From Takakia lepidozioides (lineage: Eukaryota > Streptophyta > Takakiopsida > Takakiales > Takakiaceae), in contig CM060734.1 of the NCBI GenBank assembly GCA_030704615.1, positions 33,248,042 to 33,312,041 of the forward strand: a DNA stretch of 64,000 nucleotides, written 5' to 3'. This document shows positions 1-11,536 of this stretch, piece by piece. Position 1 is the first letter of the stretch. Each line of letters starts with the position of its first letter. The notes beneath the pieces were generated by a model. The model had not been told where the DNA came from and did no database searches. It was given only the letters and a program-made list of their open reading frames with translations. Position numbers and translations under genes: made by a program.

Positions 1-1209
1 ATCCAGTGTGCAAAAGTAGGTTCATCTAAGGGCATGCCAAATGGTTGTTCCTTATGAGCTTTTATTGGGTTTTTTTTTGGGGAGGGAGACTCTCCTTTAA
101 GCCACTATGCAGTTAGTCTTCACAGTGGTTGAGTGTGCCTAGACTGGGCTGAGCTAGTTGTATAGGTTGGAAGTTTGAATTTGTGTACAGAATTTCCATT
201 TCACCCCAAACGAAGTAGGAACTCTTGTGCAAGCACAAATCTGGCTCATACAGTCCAGTCTAATTATCTTATTTTGGGGATTTACTCCAAAGGCGCGCTT
301 TCTCTTTGGCCAAGTTCTAATCAGGTAGAAGCGCTATATTCATAGCTGTCTTAGAAAACATTATGAGAGTTCAATTATGGAACAGCCAATGTTGTGTCTG
401 GTATCTGCATTGTTGAATGTTTGATGAAATGAGTTATAGTTGTAGCCTTAAGATATGAAGTGGCCACACATTCTCCAATATTGTCGGTCAGCATGCATGT
501 CTAGCCAGTGGGTGTTTTACTGTTGCTGTAGAGAGGTCTATGCATGATAGTGAGAACATTGGTACTTGATGCACTCATGTGTCCTCCAAGGCCCAATGAG
601 ACGAGTCCATTGATGTCTTAATAGTGTCTGAGAGACTGGAGAGACCTGACTCGCTCCGCCTTCAGCACAATTCGAATGGAGGCATTCACACAAACACAAG
701 TTGCTCCAATGTAGTAAAACAGAAACTCGATTTCTAGTTTATGAAGCATCAGGCTGTGGTTTCATTTCGTTTTCCTCCTCAGGTGTCTCAAAACTTGGCG
801 GTTGTCCTTAACTTCGATAGTTCTCTGTTCTTGCTATCCTTAGCAACGTAGAGCTGGCTGAAAATCAGTTAGTGTTAGCAGTATCACAATGGGACTGCTG
901 AGCTCCACTCAGACAGCAAGGAGAGCATCAGAAATTTGAAAAAGTAAAAGAAAAAGAAGCATTCCTGCTCAACGAAAAGCACAGGAGGCCATTGAAGGAT
1001 TGAACCCAGGAACGCCCTGGTTATGCGTGCTCTAGTGCAAGAGTAGGAAGAGAGTGCGGGCTGTCTCCGAGTTGTTTAGTTGCCCTGCGATGGTTTCGCA
1101 GGTCGTGATCGCTGCGCTTACATGCAATCTCGAGTGTTGAGAAGTCTGAAGTTACAAATCTTCTCCTCGGAAAGGGCAGAAAGCAAAGCACTGGCATCTT
1201 CTGGCAGGA
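1..1209. other. upstream non-coding stretch before the TFB1 gene
   Basis: No convincing coding exon is visible here. The stretch is moderately AT-rich and ends directly at the start codon of the TFB1 gene. The last few hundred bases probably hold its promoter and 5' UTR, but no clear TATA box or other element could be assigned. Confidence 0.4.
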
Positions 1210-3114
1210 ATGGACGCTCCTGTTGTCACTGTGAGGGCGAAGTACCTGGTAAATGGGCCCAAGGGCCAAAGCATGCAAGGGGTTCTGGTGATGAGCGGGA
1301 GCCGATTCAAGTGGACATCAAATGATCCCAAGGCGGCAGATAAGAATGTTGATGTTGATTTCCTTGCGGTAAAATCCCATAAGTCTAGCAAGGAGACACC
1401 AAAATCAAAGAAAGCGCTGCTCAACTTATGCACAGAGGGTGAGGGGAATGCGGATGGTGGGTATCTGTTTGAATTCCAGAATTTTCAGGAGAGGGATACA
1501 TGCCGTGACATTGTTGCAAACGCTTTATCCAAGCAGCGGCCTCCAGGGTCAGCGCAATCATCAGGGCAATCATCTGGGGGCCCCTCTGTGCAACCGCCGG
1601 GTTCGGCTGCCGCTGAACCCGTTGCTGTCTCGCACAATGACCAATTGGATTTTATGGAAATGGAGCGGCGTATGAAACTTCTTCAAGAAGATCGTGAACT
1701 ACAAAAGCTGCATCAGCAGCTCGTGATCAGCGGTGTGCTGTCGGAAGCAGAGTTTTGGGCCGCTCGAAAGCACATGCTGGAAGATGAAGGATCACGCATT
1801 CCAAAGCAGCGAACAGGGCTCAAGAGTGCTATGCTTGCTGATGTTCGTCCTCTCACTGACGGCCGAACTAACAAGGTAACATTCAACCTCACACCAGAGA
1901 TCATTCATCAGATCTTCGCTGAGAAGCCTGCAGTGCACAGGGCATTTCTAATGAATGTACCATCAAAGATGTCTGAGATAGATTTCTGGACAAAATATTG
2001 TAGAGCAGAGTACCTGTACCGCACCAAGAATGCTGCGGCAGCAGCCGCCGAAGCTGCTGACGATGAGGATCTGGCAGTTTTTACTAGGGCTGATGACATC
2101 CTTGCCAGCTCCGCCCGTCGGAAGATTCAGAGAGTGGATCCGACACTGGATATGGCAGCTGATTTGGCAGATGATTACCTTTCCCTACCAGGGCATGGGA
2201 TTTTGAGGGATGGGAATAAGGAGAGTACAGAGCTGGTGGAAGGGGCCGGTAAGCGCACCATTGTGCATGATATAAACCGGCATGCGGCTGTGGTTCTCGA
2301 AGGCAGGCCTCTGGATGCGGCACTGAAGGATACTACGACCGTTGCTCATGCCCTGGCTAGGGCACAACAAGCGGATGCAGCAGAGGAGCAGACAGATGTG
2401 CAGGTGGAGAAAAGGCGGATGAACAGAGTGCATAATATGACTGAAATTGAAGACTTGCGAGGCGATCAAGCTCCTGCCTACGTGCCTCTCTGCATCCAGG
2501 ACCCCAGGAAGTATTTTGACTCACAGCAGGCGAATGCCACAGGGGATGCTGCATCTGCTGCAGCAAGTTCTAATCCATTTCAATTGGACCCATCCCAGGC
2601 GCTGCAAGCATTTCAGCAACAGTTGACAGGATTTCAAATGGCTGGTTCTGGAGACAATGTAATCTCACCTGACATTGCAGTCAAGGTCCTCACTGATCTC
2701 ACACACCATATTGCAAGCTCCAAATACACAACTGGAGTTACTGCAGAGCGAACTGTTCTGGAGAGCTTACCCCGTGCCTCAAGGGATGAGTTTTTACAGC
2801 ATTCAGCCACTGTTAATGAACTTCTTCGGCATTTCTGGGCAGCATACCCGCTGACATCTGTCTTGCTTGTGAAGAAAGCAAACCGCTTGAAGGATGCCAT
2901 GGGTCAGCTATACAGCCGCATCCAGATGACCAAGGAGGGTGCACAGCCTGACGTGAGGCATCAGTTGTCAAGGCTCTTACAACCGCTTTTTCAAGCCCTT
3001 GATGCTGCATTCGCACACCATGAAGCAGAGGCAGGCAAGAGGGCAGCCAGGACTTCACAGAGGCCCCTTGGTATGAACAGTGCCATAAACGGTGTGACCC
3101 CTGTAACTGCTTAG
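1210..3114 (+). CDS. TFB1: TFIIH core subunit TFB1/p62 (GTF2H1), intronless
   Basis: One uninterrupted 634-residue reading frame encodes the p62/Tfb1 subunit of the general transcription and DNA-repair factor TFIIH. It acts in the nucleus in promoter opening and nucleotide excision repair. The N-terminal ~105 residues match the Tfb1 PH-like domain (LVNGPKGQSMQGVLVMSGSRF). A Ser/Gly/Pro linker follows, then a BSD-type segment around residue 176 (GVLSEAEFWAARKHML) and a second BSD around residues 225-267 (LTPEIIHQIFAEKPAVHRAF, DFWTKYCRAEYLYRTKN). The C-terminal half is the conserved helical region. Length is slightly above the roughly 590 residues I recall for Arabidopsis TFB1. The ATG at 1210 is chosen because the PH domain begins directly after it. 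The lack of introns is odd beside its multi-exon neighbours and suggests an expressed retrocopy, or a lineage that lost introns. No frameshift or stop is seen. Confidence 0.93.
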   Translation: MDAPVVTVRAKYLVNGPKGQSMQGVLVMSGSRFKWTSNDPKAADKNVDVDFLAVKSHKSSKETPKSKKALLNLCTEGEGNADGGYLFEFQNFQERDTCRDIVANALSKQRPPGSAQSSGQSSGGPSVQPPGSAAAEPVAVSHNDQLDFMEMERRMKLLQEDRELQKLHQQLVISGVLSEAEFWAARKHMLEDEGSRIPKQRTGLKSAMLADVRPLTDGRTNKVTFNLTPEIIHQIFAEKPAVHRAFLMNVPSKMSEIDFWTKYCRAEYLYRTKNAAAAAAEAADDEDLAVFTRADDILASSARRKIQRVDPTLDMAADLADDYLSLPGHGILRDGNKESTELVEGAGKRTIVHDINRHAAVVLEGRPLDAALKDTTTVAHALARAQQADAAEEQTDVQVEKRRMNRVHNMTEIEDLRGDQAPAYVPLCIQDPRKYFDSQQANATGDAASAAASSNPFQLDPSQALQAFQQQLTGFQMAGSGDNVISPDIAVKVLTDLTHHIASSKYTTGVTAERTVLESLPRASRDEFLQHSATVNELLRHFWAAYPLTSVLLVKKANRLKDAMGQLYSRIQMTKEGAQPDVRHQLSRLLQPLFQALDAAFAHHEAEAGKRAARTSQRPLGMNSAINGVTPVTA

Positions 3115-4790
3115 TGATAGCAGCAGCAGAATTGAGTCCACGTGGGCTACTTTGAAATCACTGCAGGTCTGTTATGATTCAGTGGAGGCAGACATCTGTT
3201 TGCGATCAAATGTCTGTGGCCATATGTTTCTATGCATGGCATTCTCTGTCATTTGTACGTCTGTGTAAGACCAACAGACTAAGCTTATATGCCTTTGTAA
3301 CAAGTGCTTGCTGTCTGTGTTTCAGCACCTTAACTTTAGAGTGCCCAAGATTTATCACCATCCAGTTGACATGAGCCAAATCTGCAAAGGAACAGTGTAC
3401 AGGGAGATATTTACTGGATATGTGTGAACCCTGATCAAATTGAGGGAAGGCAGGAGGAGGTTATTGATACAGAGAAGAAGAGTGGTATAGTGTTGCTTGC
3501 GATGGAAGACCTGGATCCAGCAAACCTCTTGCAAACACTCAGTTGACTTCTGCTGCCACCCAATTGAATGCACAAAGTCAGTGCAAACAGTGTGCAATTC
3601 ACGCGCTCAACACCTCAGAAGCGGTGGCATCCTTGTTTGGAAGGTAGTTCTCTTTCTAATGTCTAAATCCTGAGGTAGAGACATGGAGCCAGAGAGCATG
3701 GATAAGTTATGGAGACGGTCAACAACTTTATGAAAATTGCAGCAACTCACTTTGGTTCTTGCATCCAAAGAGGGAGAGGGACTGTCTTCTTCTGTTGTGT
3801 AGATTGCTAGAAGAATCTGTTTTCTGATTTGGGATTAGTTCAACTTGTGCTGTTTGTCTGATGGCATATAGAAGTGGCATCCTCATGCCACCATGAATTC
3901 AACTTTGTCCTCAGTGTAGCTGTTTCTGGCACCACCATCTTTTGAGATGAGGATTAATCACCTTTGGATATATGGTTGCTTGTGTATTGTGATGAGCAGC
4001 TGGAAATCAGAGGGCATGGAGAGTTATCATCATATTGTGGACATAGAGGACGAAGAGACCAGTGTTCAATGGTCACTGAGGAAGGGCCTAACTCTGCCGA
4101 ATTGTGTAGGCATCTATAGCGGGAGCTATGCTGGTTATGTGGCCATGACTTCCAGTGTGCATTTGCTGGTGCACCTGTGACTGCATATGGTGGAGATAGC
4201 TGTGACACCATCACTTGCGAAGATATATATGGTGACTCCAGCCAGCAATTCGAGCAGAACAGAACGCGATCCATGCAGTATCATAGAACACTACAAGTCA
4301 AACTAGTACCAAACCAAAATAAATTTATCTAGCAATCTACACCTGTTTAGAAAGAGGGAACTCTCTCTTGCATGTAAGAACAACCTTGAGGAGCTGTAAC
4401 TCTCATAATAATGACTATGTACCTTTAAGTCTGAATCCATAGACCTGATTAGATGTAGGTATGTGCTGGGATTGTACATTCTCATCATGCATTCAATGAA
4501 CCAAGGAGGGCATGGTTTATGGAATGATTGCTGAGGATTTAGGTTTTGGCTTTTAGGCTGGTTGTATTTGCCTTGTTATTCATTAAAATTTGCAACCACA
4601 GCTGTTGCGTTATATTATTAGTTGTGACCCCATTTGTCTAATGGGATGGACCAAGGTGATTTATTACTTCTATGACCATTGAACAACATATGAATGTAAT
4701 AAGGGCCACTCTACACTAGGTTTCAAGCCCGAAGCATTCCCATTGGCGGAGGCCTGAAATTGGGCCCAATGGCTTGACACTACAGCCTGA
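3115..4790. other. intergenic, no feature recognised
   Basis: Short open frames only, with no family motif. It includes the 3' UTR of TFB1 just after 3114. No retrocopy-style poly(A) tract is obvious after the gene. Confidence 0.4.
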
Positions 4791-4799
4791 GCCCAAGAA

Positions 4800-5348
4800 A
4801 ATGGAAGTGGGTCATTTGCCTACATGGCACAAGTTTTGGCGTCAACTTCTTGGGCATGACTAAGAAAAAAGAACCTTCCTAGAATGGAGACCTGTGAAGC
4901 CTCAAAACGAGCCTGAAGCATATAATCCCTTCCCTTCCTCTCAAGAAACAAGTTTTCACAACAAAGGGGCAAGCAGAAAGAGCAGGCAATGCGCGAGATC
5001 CGACACACAGGAGCTCTCATCCAAAGCTTGTACACCGAAATCACATATTTACTAACACCCGAATCCACCGCTCTGACCTTGTGTCAGGGCACTGTCTTTA
5101 TACAAAAGCCCTGGCTTTAGTTGCTCGCCGCGTGGCGAGGCGTCACAAGCCAAAACCCACGGTGCCGCTTTGTAACCCTAGATCAGATGAAGGGCCAGGA
5201 TGTGGCCACCAGCCAAAACTAACCCTAACCTAGATATAATTGTAACAGTTTAACGGCATTATACGCCAAAAAAAATACTATGGATATATATATCGTTGTT
5301 TTGGATGGAACGGGTCATTTCTAGGCTAAGCAAATATGGGGCATTACA
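4800..5348 (-). repeat. probable 3' LTR of the Ty3/gypsy element
   Basis: Downstream of the integrase on the minus strand is a purine-rich tract (GTGGGGGGTAGG, near 5362-5373). A sequence starting TGTAATGCCCC at 5348 follows, a plausible polypurine tract and LTR 5' end (TG). Inside is a TATA-like TATAAAG near 5095-5102, as expected for an LTR promoter. The far end of the LTR is not resolved; about 4800 is a guess. No matching 5' LTR was found to the right, so the copy cannot be dated from LTR divergence. Confidence 0.45.
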
Positions 5349-5559
5349 TCTGTGAAGCCTACCCCCCACGAAAAATCCTGAGCTCCGCGAAGGGAAAATA
5401 AATAATAAGGAAATATCACCCTCCACCGCTCGGTGAAAAACCTACCAAGGGAAAACCTGCAAGTTAAGCCGCTGAGAAGAGAAGAGGATCAAGCTGAAGT
5501 AGATCGGCTAAGAAGATCAAGACATCACCCCACCGTGCGCCTCTCCACATTGATACATG

Positions 5560-8500
5560 TAAGATCAAAAACTAGTCAAGGAAACAGGTTCATCCCGCAC
5601 TTCAGTATTAGAGCCTTGTGGACAAAGGAGAGCACGTCGCCCACGTAAAATTTGATAGATCAAGTATGGACCGTCGATCTTGAGCTTAGATTTGCATGCA
5701 TGCTTGTCATGCTGTAATCGAACACACATGGTCTGTCCTACCTGAAACATGTTAGAATACTTGACACGCTTGTTAAAATTACGGGCCTGGGTTAGCTGAG
5801 CCTTACCAATGTTCGTCTTGGTATCATGGATAGACACCGCATGCCGAGCATGAAGATCCTCAAAAAGGTCTCAAGATCAACTGGATCAGCAACAGTAGAG
5901 ATAAGAGGGGTGGAATGCAAAGGAGAAACACATTTGCGACCATACAACAACTCAAAAGGAGTCTTCTTGGTGCTAGCATGCACGGCGGTGCGATAAGCAA
6001 AGAGAATAGGGGGAAGAAAGGTATCCCACTCCCTGGAAAGTACGCCATTCTTCTCCAACATTCGGCAAAGCGTTTGGTTGAAGTGTTCCGTGAGGCCATT
6101 GGTCTGGGATGGTATGGGGCAGTGGTAGAATGCTTAACATCAAAATTGAAGCAAATCACCGTGAGGAGCTGGTTACAAAATTCCTTGCCCTGATCCGTTA
6201 ATATCTCCCGAGGACACCCATGCCGCATAAGGATCTCATTGAAGAAGAACTAAGCTACAACATCACTTGCATTAGAATGCAAAGGCCGCACTTCTATCCA
6301 CTTAGTCAAGTAGTCGGTAGCAACACAAAGGTAGCTTCGACCCTTTGATGTGAGTGCGAGGGGTCCTACTAAATCAATGTCAACACGAGCAAAAGCATGG
6401 GTGACAGGCAAAGGCTGTAGCTCATACAAGATTCGGGCCCTAAAGAGAGCAATGTTAGCACGACAAGCTTCACACTTAGAGATGAACTCCGTGACGTCCC
6501 GGTGGATGCCCAGTCAATAGTAAACCTCTTGGATGCGAGCCACGGTTTTCTTGATACTAAGGTGACCTGTATACAAGGAACAATGGAAACGCTCCAATAA
6601 AGCATTCAGCTGGCTCCGTGGTGGCACCTCCAAGTAGCATGGCACTCCCCCTCTAGTGAGCTCCTTGAAAAGCTTATCACCTATGAAACGGTGAGTAGAC
6701 ACATGATACAAAATTTGTTTACGCAAGGACTAAGAAAGGCTAGTTGGCGAACGCCCTGATTGGCATCGCTGGAGTAGCGCAGCATGTAGCTGATCATCCA
6801 TGACTGCACTGCACATAAGAGGCAGATATTGGGCTTTCGAGAAGGTGGTCTGGAGTGCCTGCACCTATGATCTCCAGCGAGAGATACCTTCACCTCATTT
6901 GTTACTACTCGTGGACAGCCAAATCAAGACTTGAGGCTCAAGTGCAGCAGCTGAATTACAACATACTCGGGGGCCGAGGAAAGAAAAGAGCTGAAACACA
7001 ACAAGGAACTTCCACCAAACCATCCGAATTCTCTCTAAGCGATAAATCCACCACACACACACACTAATACACGAACAAATCAACCAGGATCATCAAGAAG
7101 GCTGGACCAGCCCCAAGCAGCCAATATGCCATTGGAATCCAAGGCCAAGGGGTGTTGATCTGCACAAAGAAGGTTGAGAAGAGGGCAGGATCAGGAGGAG
7201 GGGCTGCATCAGCAACAACAAGGTCATCCAAGGTGAGCATAGGCCTGTTGACAGGAGGATCAACCCGTGTGATCGCTTCAACATTTGTGTTTTCCTTGCC
7301 CTTCTTGTAGACTATATCCATGTCAAATTCCTGTAGGTACATAACCCATCTAGCAAGTCTGCCATGGAATTCCCTTGGCTTAACAAGAGCCTTAAGTGGA
7401 AGATGATTAGTCTCTATCACAAACCGGCTGCCATGTAAATATTGTCTGAAATGCTTCACACCAAATACAAGGGCTAGACCCTCCTTATCAGATATGGAAT
7501 AATTTCTTTCATGACGATCTAGACGACGAGATGCATAAGCTATTACATGCTCATTGTCTTCTACAACTTGACATAAGATTGCAGAGATGGCAACATCTGA
7601 TGCATCAGTCTGAAGCAAGAAAGGTAACTCAAAGTTGGGAAACATCAGAATGGGAGCTGAACACAAAGCCTTGCGAAGGGTGTCAAAGGCAGCTTGTTGG
7701 GAGAAGGTCCATTCAAACCTGGCATCTTTGCACAACACCTTGGTCAAGGGGTGAGCAAGCTTGACAAAGTTCTTTATGAAGCGCCTATAATAATAAGTCA
7801 GACCAAGGAAGGATTTGATACAATGTTTATCCCTGGGGATATGAAAGCCCTAAACAGACTCAAGCTTGGCAGGATCAGGAAGCAAACCATTTTTGGACAG
7901 AATATAACCAAGGAAGTGCAGCTCAGGCATGAACAACTCACACTTCTTGGGCTTTACTTTGAGACCTGCAGTGCGCAATTTGCTGAAAACACGCTGCAGA
8001 TCAGTCAAGTGAGCATCAAAACTGGCTGAGTATACATTGATATCATCAACATACATTAAGGCACACTCCCAGCGAAGATTGCCCAAGACCATGTCCATGA
8101 GGTGTTGGAATGTAGAGGTGGCATTGCACAAATCAAAAAGCATGGTCTCATATTGGTATTTGCCCATGCGACACACAAATGAAGTCTTTTCCTTGGCTGC
8201 TTCAGTAAGAGGAACTTGCCAGATGCAAGATCAAGAGAGGAGAAAATTGTAGCACCATGCAATTGATCCAAGGTCTCATTAATCCTGGGTAGTGGGTATG
8301 CATCCTTTTTGGTGATGTCATTCAGTTTCCTGAAGTCAACATATAAGCGGGTGGTGCCATCTTTCTTACCAACCAGGACAATTGGACTAGCCCAAGGAGA
8401 AACTGAAGGCTTAATCACACCAGCATCAAGCATTTTCTGGACTTCTTCTTGGACTATAGCATGTTCTTTAACACTCTCTCGGTATGCAAATTGTTTAATA

Positions 8501-9345
8501 AGGGGGCCTTCCGTGACAATGTTATGTTGAAGCATGGGAGTGCGCCCTAAATCAGTGGATCCCAAACTAAAAACATCTAGATTCGTTGCAATAAGCATCT
8601 CCACTCTCCTCCTTTGACCTGAGGAGAGAGTGGTGCCCATCTTAATTTCAGATATTACTTTTGTGAGGGCTGTCTTACCTTCTAGGCTGAGATCATGGAT
8701 AGGTGGTGGTGCCACTGCAGCAACAACATCCAAGGGGCCATGTTGGATGCCAATGGCCTCAAGTCCAAAGCTAGCTTGTACCTCTTGTATTTCAGCAATG
8801 GGTAGAACAGTGATGCGAGCTAGAACCTGTCCCTTCTTAATAGTCACTGGGAAGCGCTCGGGATTAGCAATCAGAATCTTGACTTCTTGCCTATATCCTC
8901 TATCTAGAACATTAGTGGCCACCAGGCAATGCTTAAGGGCAGTCAGTCTCCTCCATCCTTCAACTTCTAGGAAATGAGCACCTGGACATAAGAAGGTCAA
9001 ACCAGACTTGACCACCTTCTAGGTCATGGCAGGGATGGTGATGTTGAGAGGTGCACGAATTAGAGTAGAATTCTTTGGAATAGCTATGGGCACCCCTGTC
9101 CTATCCCCAACACCAGGAACATGCCACTGATATAAGAGTTTGAAGATCAGGCAAAAACTTGTAAAATCATTCCAATTGAGGTTGGAGTGAGAGTTCTGTT
9201 GTACCTCCTTCACCAGGGCCTGGACTCTGGACAAATTGGATGTAGCAGACCCAGCTTTGATCTTCACTGCTTTCAAGGGGGAGCTACACCGTGAGCCTGT
9301 GAGCCCAGAAGCCCGTGAGCCCAGCATAGGCTCACGCCACGTCAT
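5560..9345 (-). mobile_element. Ty3/gypsy retrotransposon pol remnant (RT, RNase H, integrase), 5'-truncated
   Basis: The minus strand reads, from right to left, a protease-to-RT linker, reverse transcriptase, RNase H and integrase of a plant Ty3/gypsy element. RT shows LYVDFRKLNDITKKDAYPLP, FSSLDLASG and the catalytic MYVDDINVYS box (YVDD near 8042-8053). RNase H shows LLQTDASDVAISAIL and YASRRLDRHERNYS (7064-7747). Integrase shows ILTDQGKEFCNQLL and APYHPRP (about 6100-6228) and PFELLYGRKC (5792-6061). The copy is dead: an in-frame stop lies at about 9016-9018, there is a frameshift inside RT near 8200, one between RT and RNase H near 7800, and several within integrase. No gag or protease proper and no 5' LTR lie to the right, so the 5' end was lost near 9345. 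Confidence 0.92.
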
Positions 9346-9940
9346 CTATGAATTCCGAACTTACAGGGCGTATTTCCGCGGGAGGCGCCTATAGCCGCGG
9401 ATTGACTTACCCTTTTCAGTCATTGCAAATAACGTCTTTTACATCAATCCCACCTCCGGCCCTCGTGTCATAAACAACAATTTGATTAGTAACCCTATTT
9501 TAACTAATTCTGGACTTTTGGCTTAAATCCGGACCAAACTTAATATGTATTTGAATTCAAATTAATTCAAATTTTGTTAATAATATCTTGGATAGTAATG
9601 TGTGATTGAACTTTGTGAAATTACAAGTGATGTCATACTTGCTTCAAAATGTAACATATAAGATGTCCATTTGACATTGAAGTGCTTGTGAAGATGCAGT
9701 GTAACTCAACAATTCATTGAACGTCGACTGGGAAGTCAAATGATGTAATATTACATTGATCAAGTCCTTGAACATTTCGCATTCTGTGCACTTAGCAAAG
9801 GTGCTTCCTGTTATCCGAACCTCCACGTTATGAAATATTCGATTCCGTATACGGCTTATAGACAATTGGAATTAAATTGGAGTATGAGGGCGGAGTATAG
9901 ACTACATCTATCGGAACTGTCAGATGAAGTCACAAATGCC
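9346..9940. other. non-coding, no feature recognised
   Basis: AT-rich stretch beyond the broken end of the Ty3/gypsy element, without coding motifs. Just before it, near 9285-9335, the phrase GTGAGCC recurs several times within about 50 bases. This short local repeat may mark the breakpoint. Confidence 0.35.
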
Positions 9941-9964
9941 AACCTCCACTGGGCAGTGGAGGTT
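9941..9964. repeat. 24-bp palindrome, copy 1 of 5
   Basis: Arms AACCTCCACT and AGTGGAGGTT are perfect reverse complements around a 4-base centre GGGC. Two further flanking base pairs (CC/GG) extend the symmetry here to 28 bp. The same arms recur at 12681, 12883, 13736 and 14867. Confidence 0.95.
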
Positions 9965-9987
9965 GGATGATATCTGTTGATGAAATC

Positions 9988-10173
9988 AACCACATGGATG
10001 AACAATGGATAATGAATAAGCCCTCTGTAGACTAAGGAAGCAGGAATGAACAATGGATGAACAATGGATAATGAATAAGCCCTCTGTAGACTAAGGAAGC
10101 AGGGATGAACAATGGATGAACAATGGATAATGAATAAGCCCTCTGTAGACACTTGAGACTAAGGAAGCAGGGA
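9988..10173. repeat. 59-bp tandem repeat, about three copies
   Basis: The phrase AATGGATAATGAATAAGCCC recurs at 10004, 10063 and 10122, giving a 59-bp period. Each copy is followed by TCTGTAGA and AAGGAAGCAGG. Within each unit AACAATGGAT is itself doubled. The last copy carries a small insertion (CACTTGAG) before the AAGGAAGCAGG block. Confidence 0.9.
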
Positions 10174-10954
10174 GAGACTCAGAGTCTGCTTCAGAATTAC
10201 CCTATGGGCAGAGTGGTGCAGGATAGGCAAAGAGGTACACGTTGTCCAGAGAGGTGCAGGATGTCCAGAGAGGTGTGTGAGAGAAAAGAAGCAAGTGAGA
10301 GGTTCAAAGTGGGAAGTTGGTGTTGTGTGGATTCGGACGTTATATAGAGGTGACTTGTAACTTTCATCTTTGAATCGCTCCAATGGCAGTGTGGTATGCT
10401 TTCTCTCCCGGATCGATTGTGGCCACTGTGGATTATGGCGAAATCGAACGACTTATTTCAACTTGCGAAATCTCGGCTTCATTGAAAGTGTGCACAATTT
10501 TCCATTTATTGATAGCAGCCATTGTCACATTAATTATGGACAACGATAACGGCCGCGATCAGACTGAATTCTATCGTACTTGTACGTTAGTAGGACTACA
10601 AGTCTGGCATCATTATCGTGCGGCTCTGACAGTAGACTCTGGAATAAGCGTGAAGGATGTCAATTCTGACAAGTGGCCTGGAGAAATGAAGTCAGGCGGC
10701 TAATCGCCACAACTAATTCGGGACTGCACATTAACAATCGATCATTATAATTAGCTGGGAGGAATCCGGAGGTGAACTATAAAGCACTTTGAGATTGTTC
10801 TGTTTATATTTATCGTGCTGTTACAGTGAATAAAACACTTGGGCAGGGCGGGGCATTACATGCCGACGCATTGCATTGGATAGCGAGGGCGGTGCATTAC
10901 AGGTGTGTGGAATGCTCTGTCGTGCCTTGCTTGCTGGCACATGTTTAATGTAGG

Positions 10955-11050
10955 GATGGACCCCTCGTGTCGGGTATCCCTCAATAAATGGGCAGTCCCT
11001 ATGGTGGCTCTGGACCTTAAATCGAGGAATGCCCGACACGAGGGGCCATC
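10955..11050. repeat. 96-nt foldback (long hairpin)
   Basis: The arms start GATGGACCCCTCGTGTCGGG on the left and end CCCGACACGAGGGGCCATC on the right. They pair over about 30 positions with one bulged A and a few mismatches, including CCTC/GAGG further in. It could be a MITE remnant or a MIRNA-like precursor. No target-site duplication is obvious and no known miRNA was recognised. Confidence 0.75.
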
Positions 11051-11529
11051 TACTATCCTTAAAGCCGTATGTCTGTCAGGGAATATTGACGCCTGGCGGC
11101 TAACAGCCGAAAGTAATTGTGGACGGCTCAATATGAGACAATGATTATACAGTGTGACAAATCCGTAGGTACAGCGTTGTGTCCTCTGGCAGATTGAGTT
11201 TGAAACGACTGCCCAGGCGTCTCACGTGGGTGGTCACATGTGCGTTTGGGGGGTGGTTTGTTGGCTTCGAATCTATTTTAAGATTTTTGTAAGCGTGAGG
11301 GTTGCAGAGTCTGACAATGGCGTCATTACAATCATTTCGTCTTTTTTTCATTCGTCTCTCCAGTCGTCTGTCCAAACGTGTGTGCATTCGTGGAGTTGAA
11401 CAAATTTCATCTGCGTGGATGGACAGTATTAATGTTAGTTTGCATGGATGGGGCAGAACATCCATTTGGGCCGCGCGACCATTCGATTTCGGACGGAGGC
11501 GATGGTTCAGATCATCCTTGAAGGTCGCT

Positions 11530-11536
11530 TATAAGG
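11530..11536 (+). promoter_or_regulatory. possible TATA box for the broken gene at 11893
   Basis: TATAAGG lies about 360 bases before the putative start codon at 11893, followed by a purine-rich GAGAG leader typical of plant 5' UTRs. This rests on position and sequence only and is weak. Confidence 0.25.

Noticed and set aside
10383-10703. 106-codon plus-strand frame as a gene
   Set aside because: No motif and no splice or context support; it may be chance.
10848-10861. GGGGCATTACA, matching the putative LTR start of the Ty3/gypsy element, as a possible 5' LTR edge
   Set aside because: Only these 11 bases match; the adjoining sequence is unlike the candidate 3' LTR at 5.3 kb.
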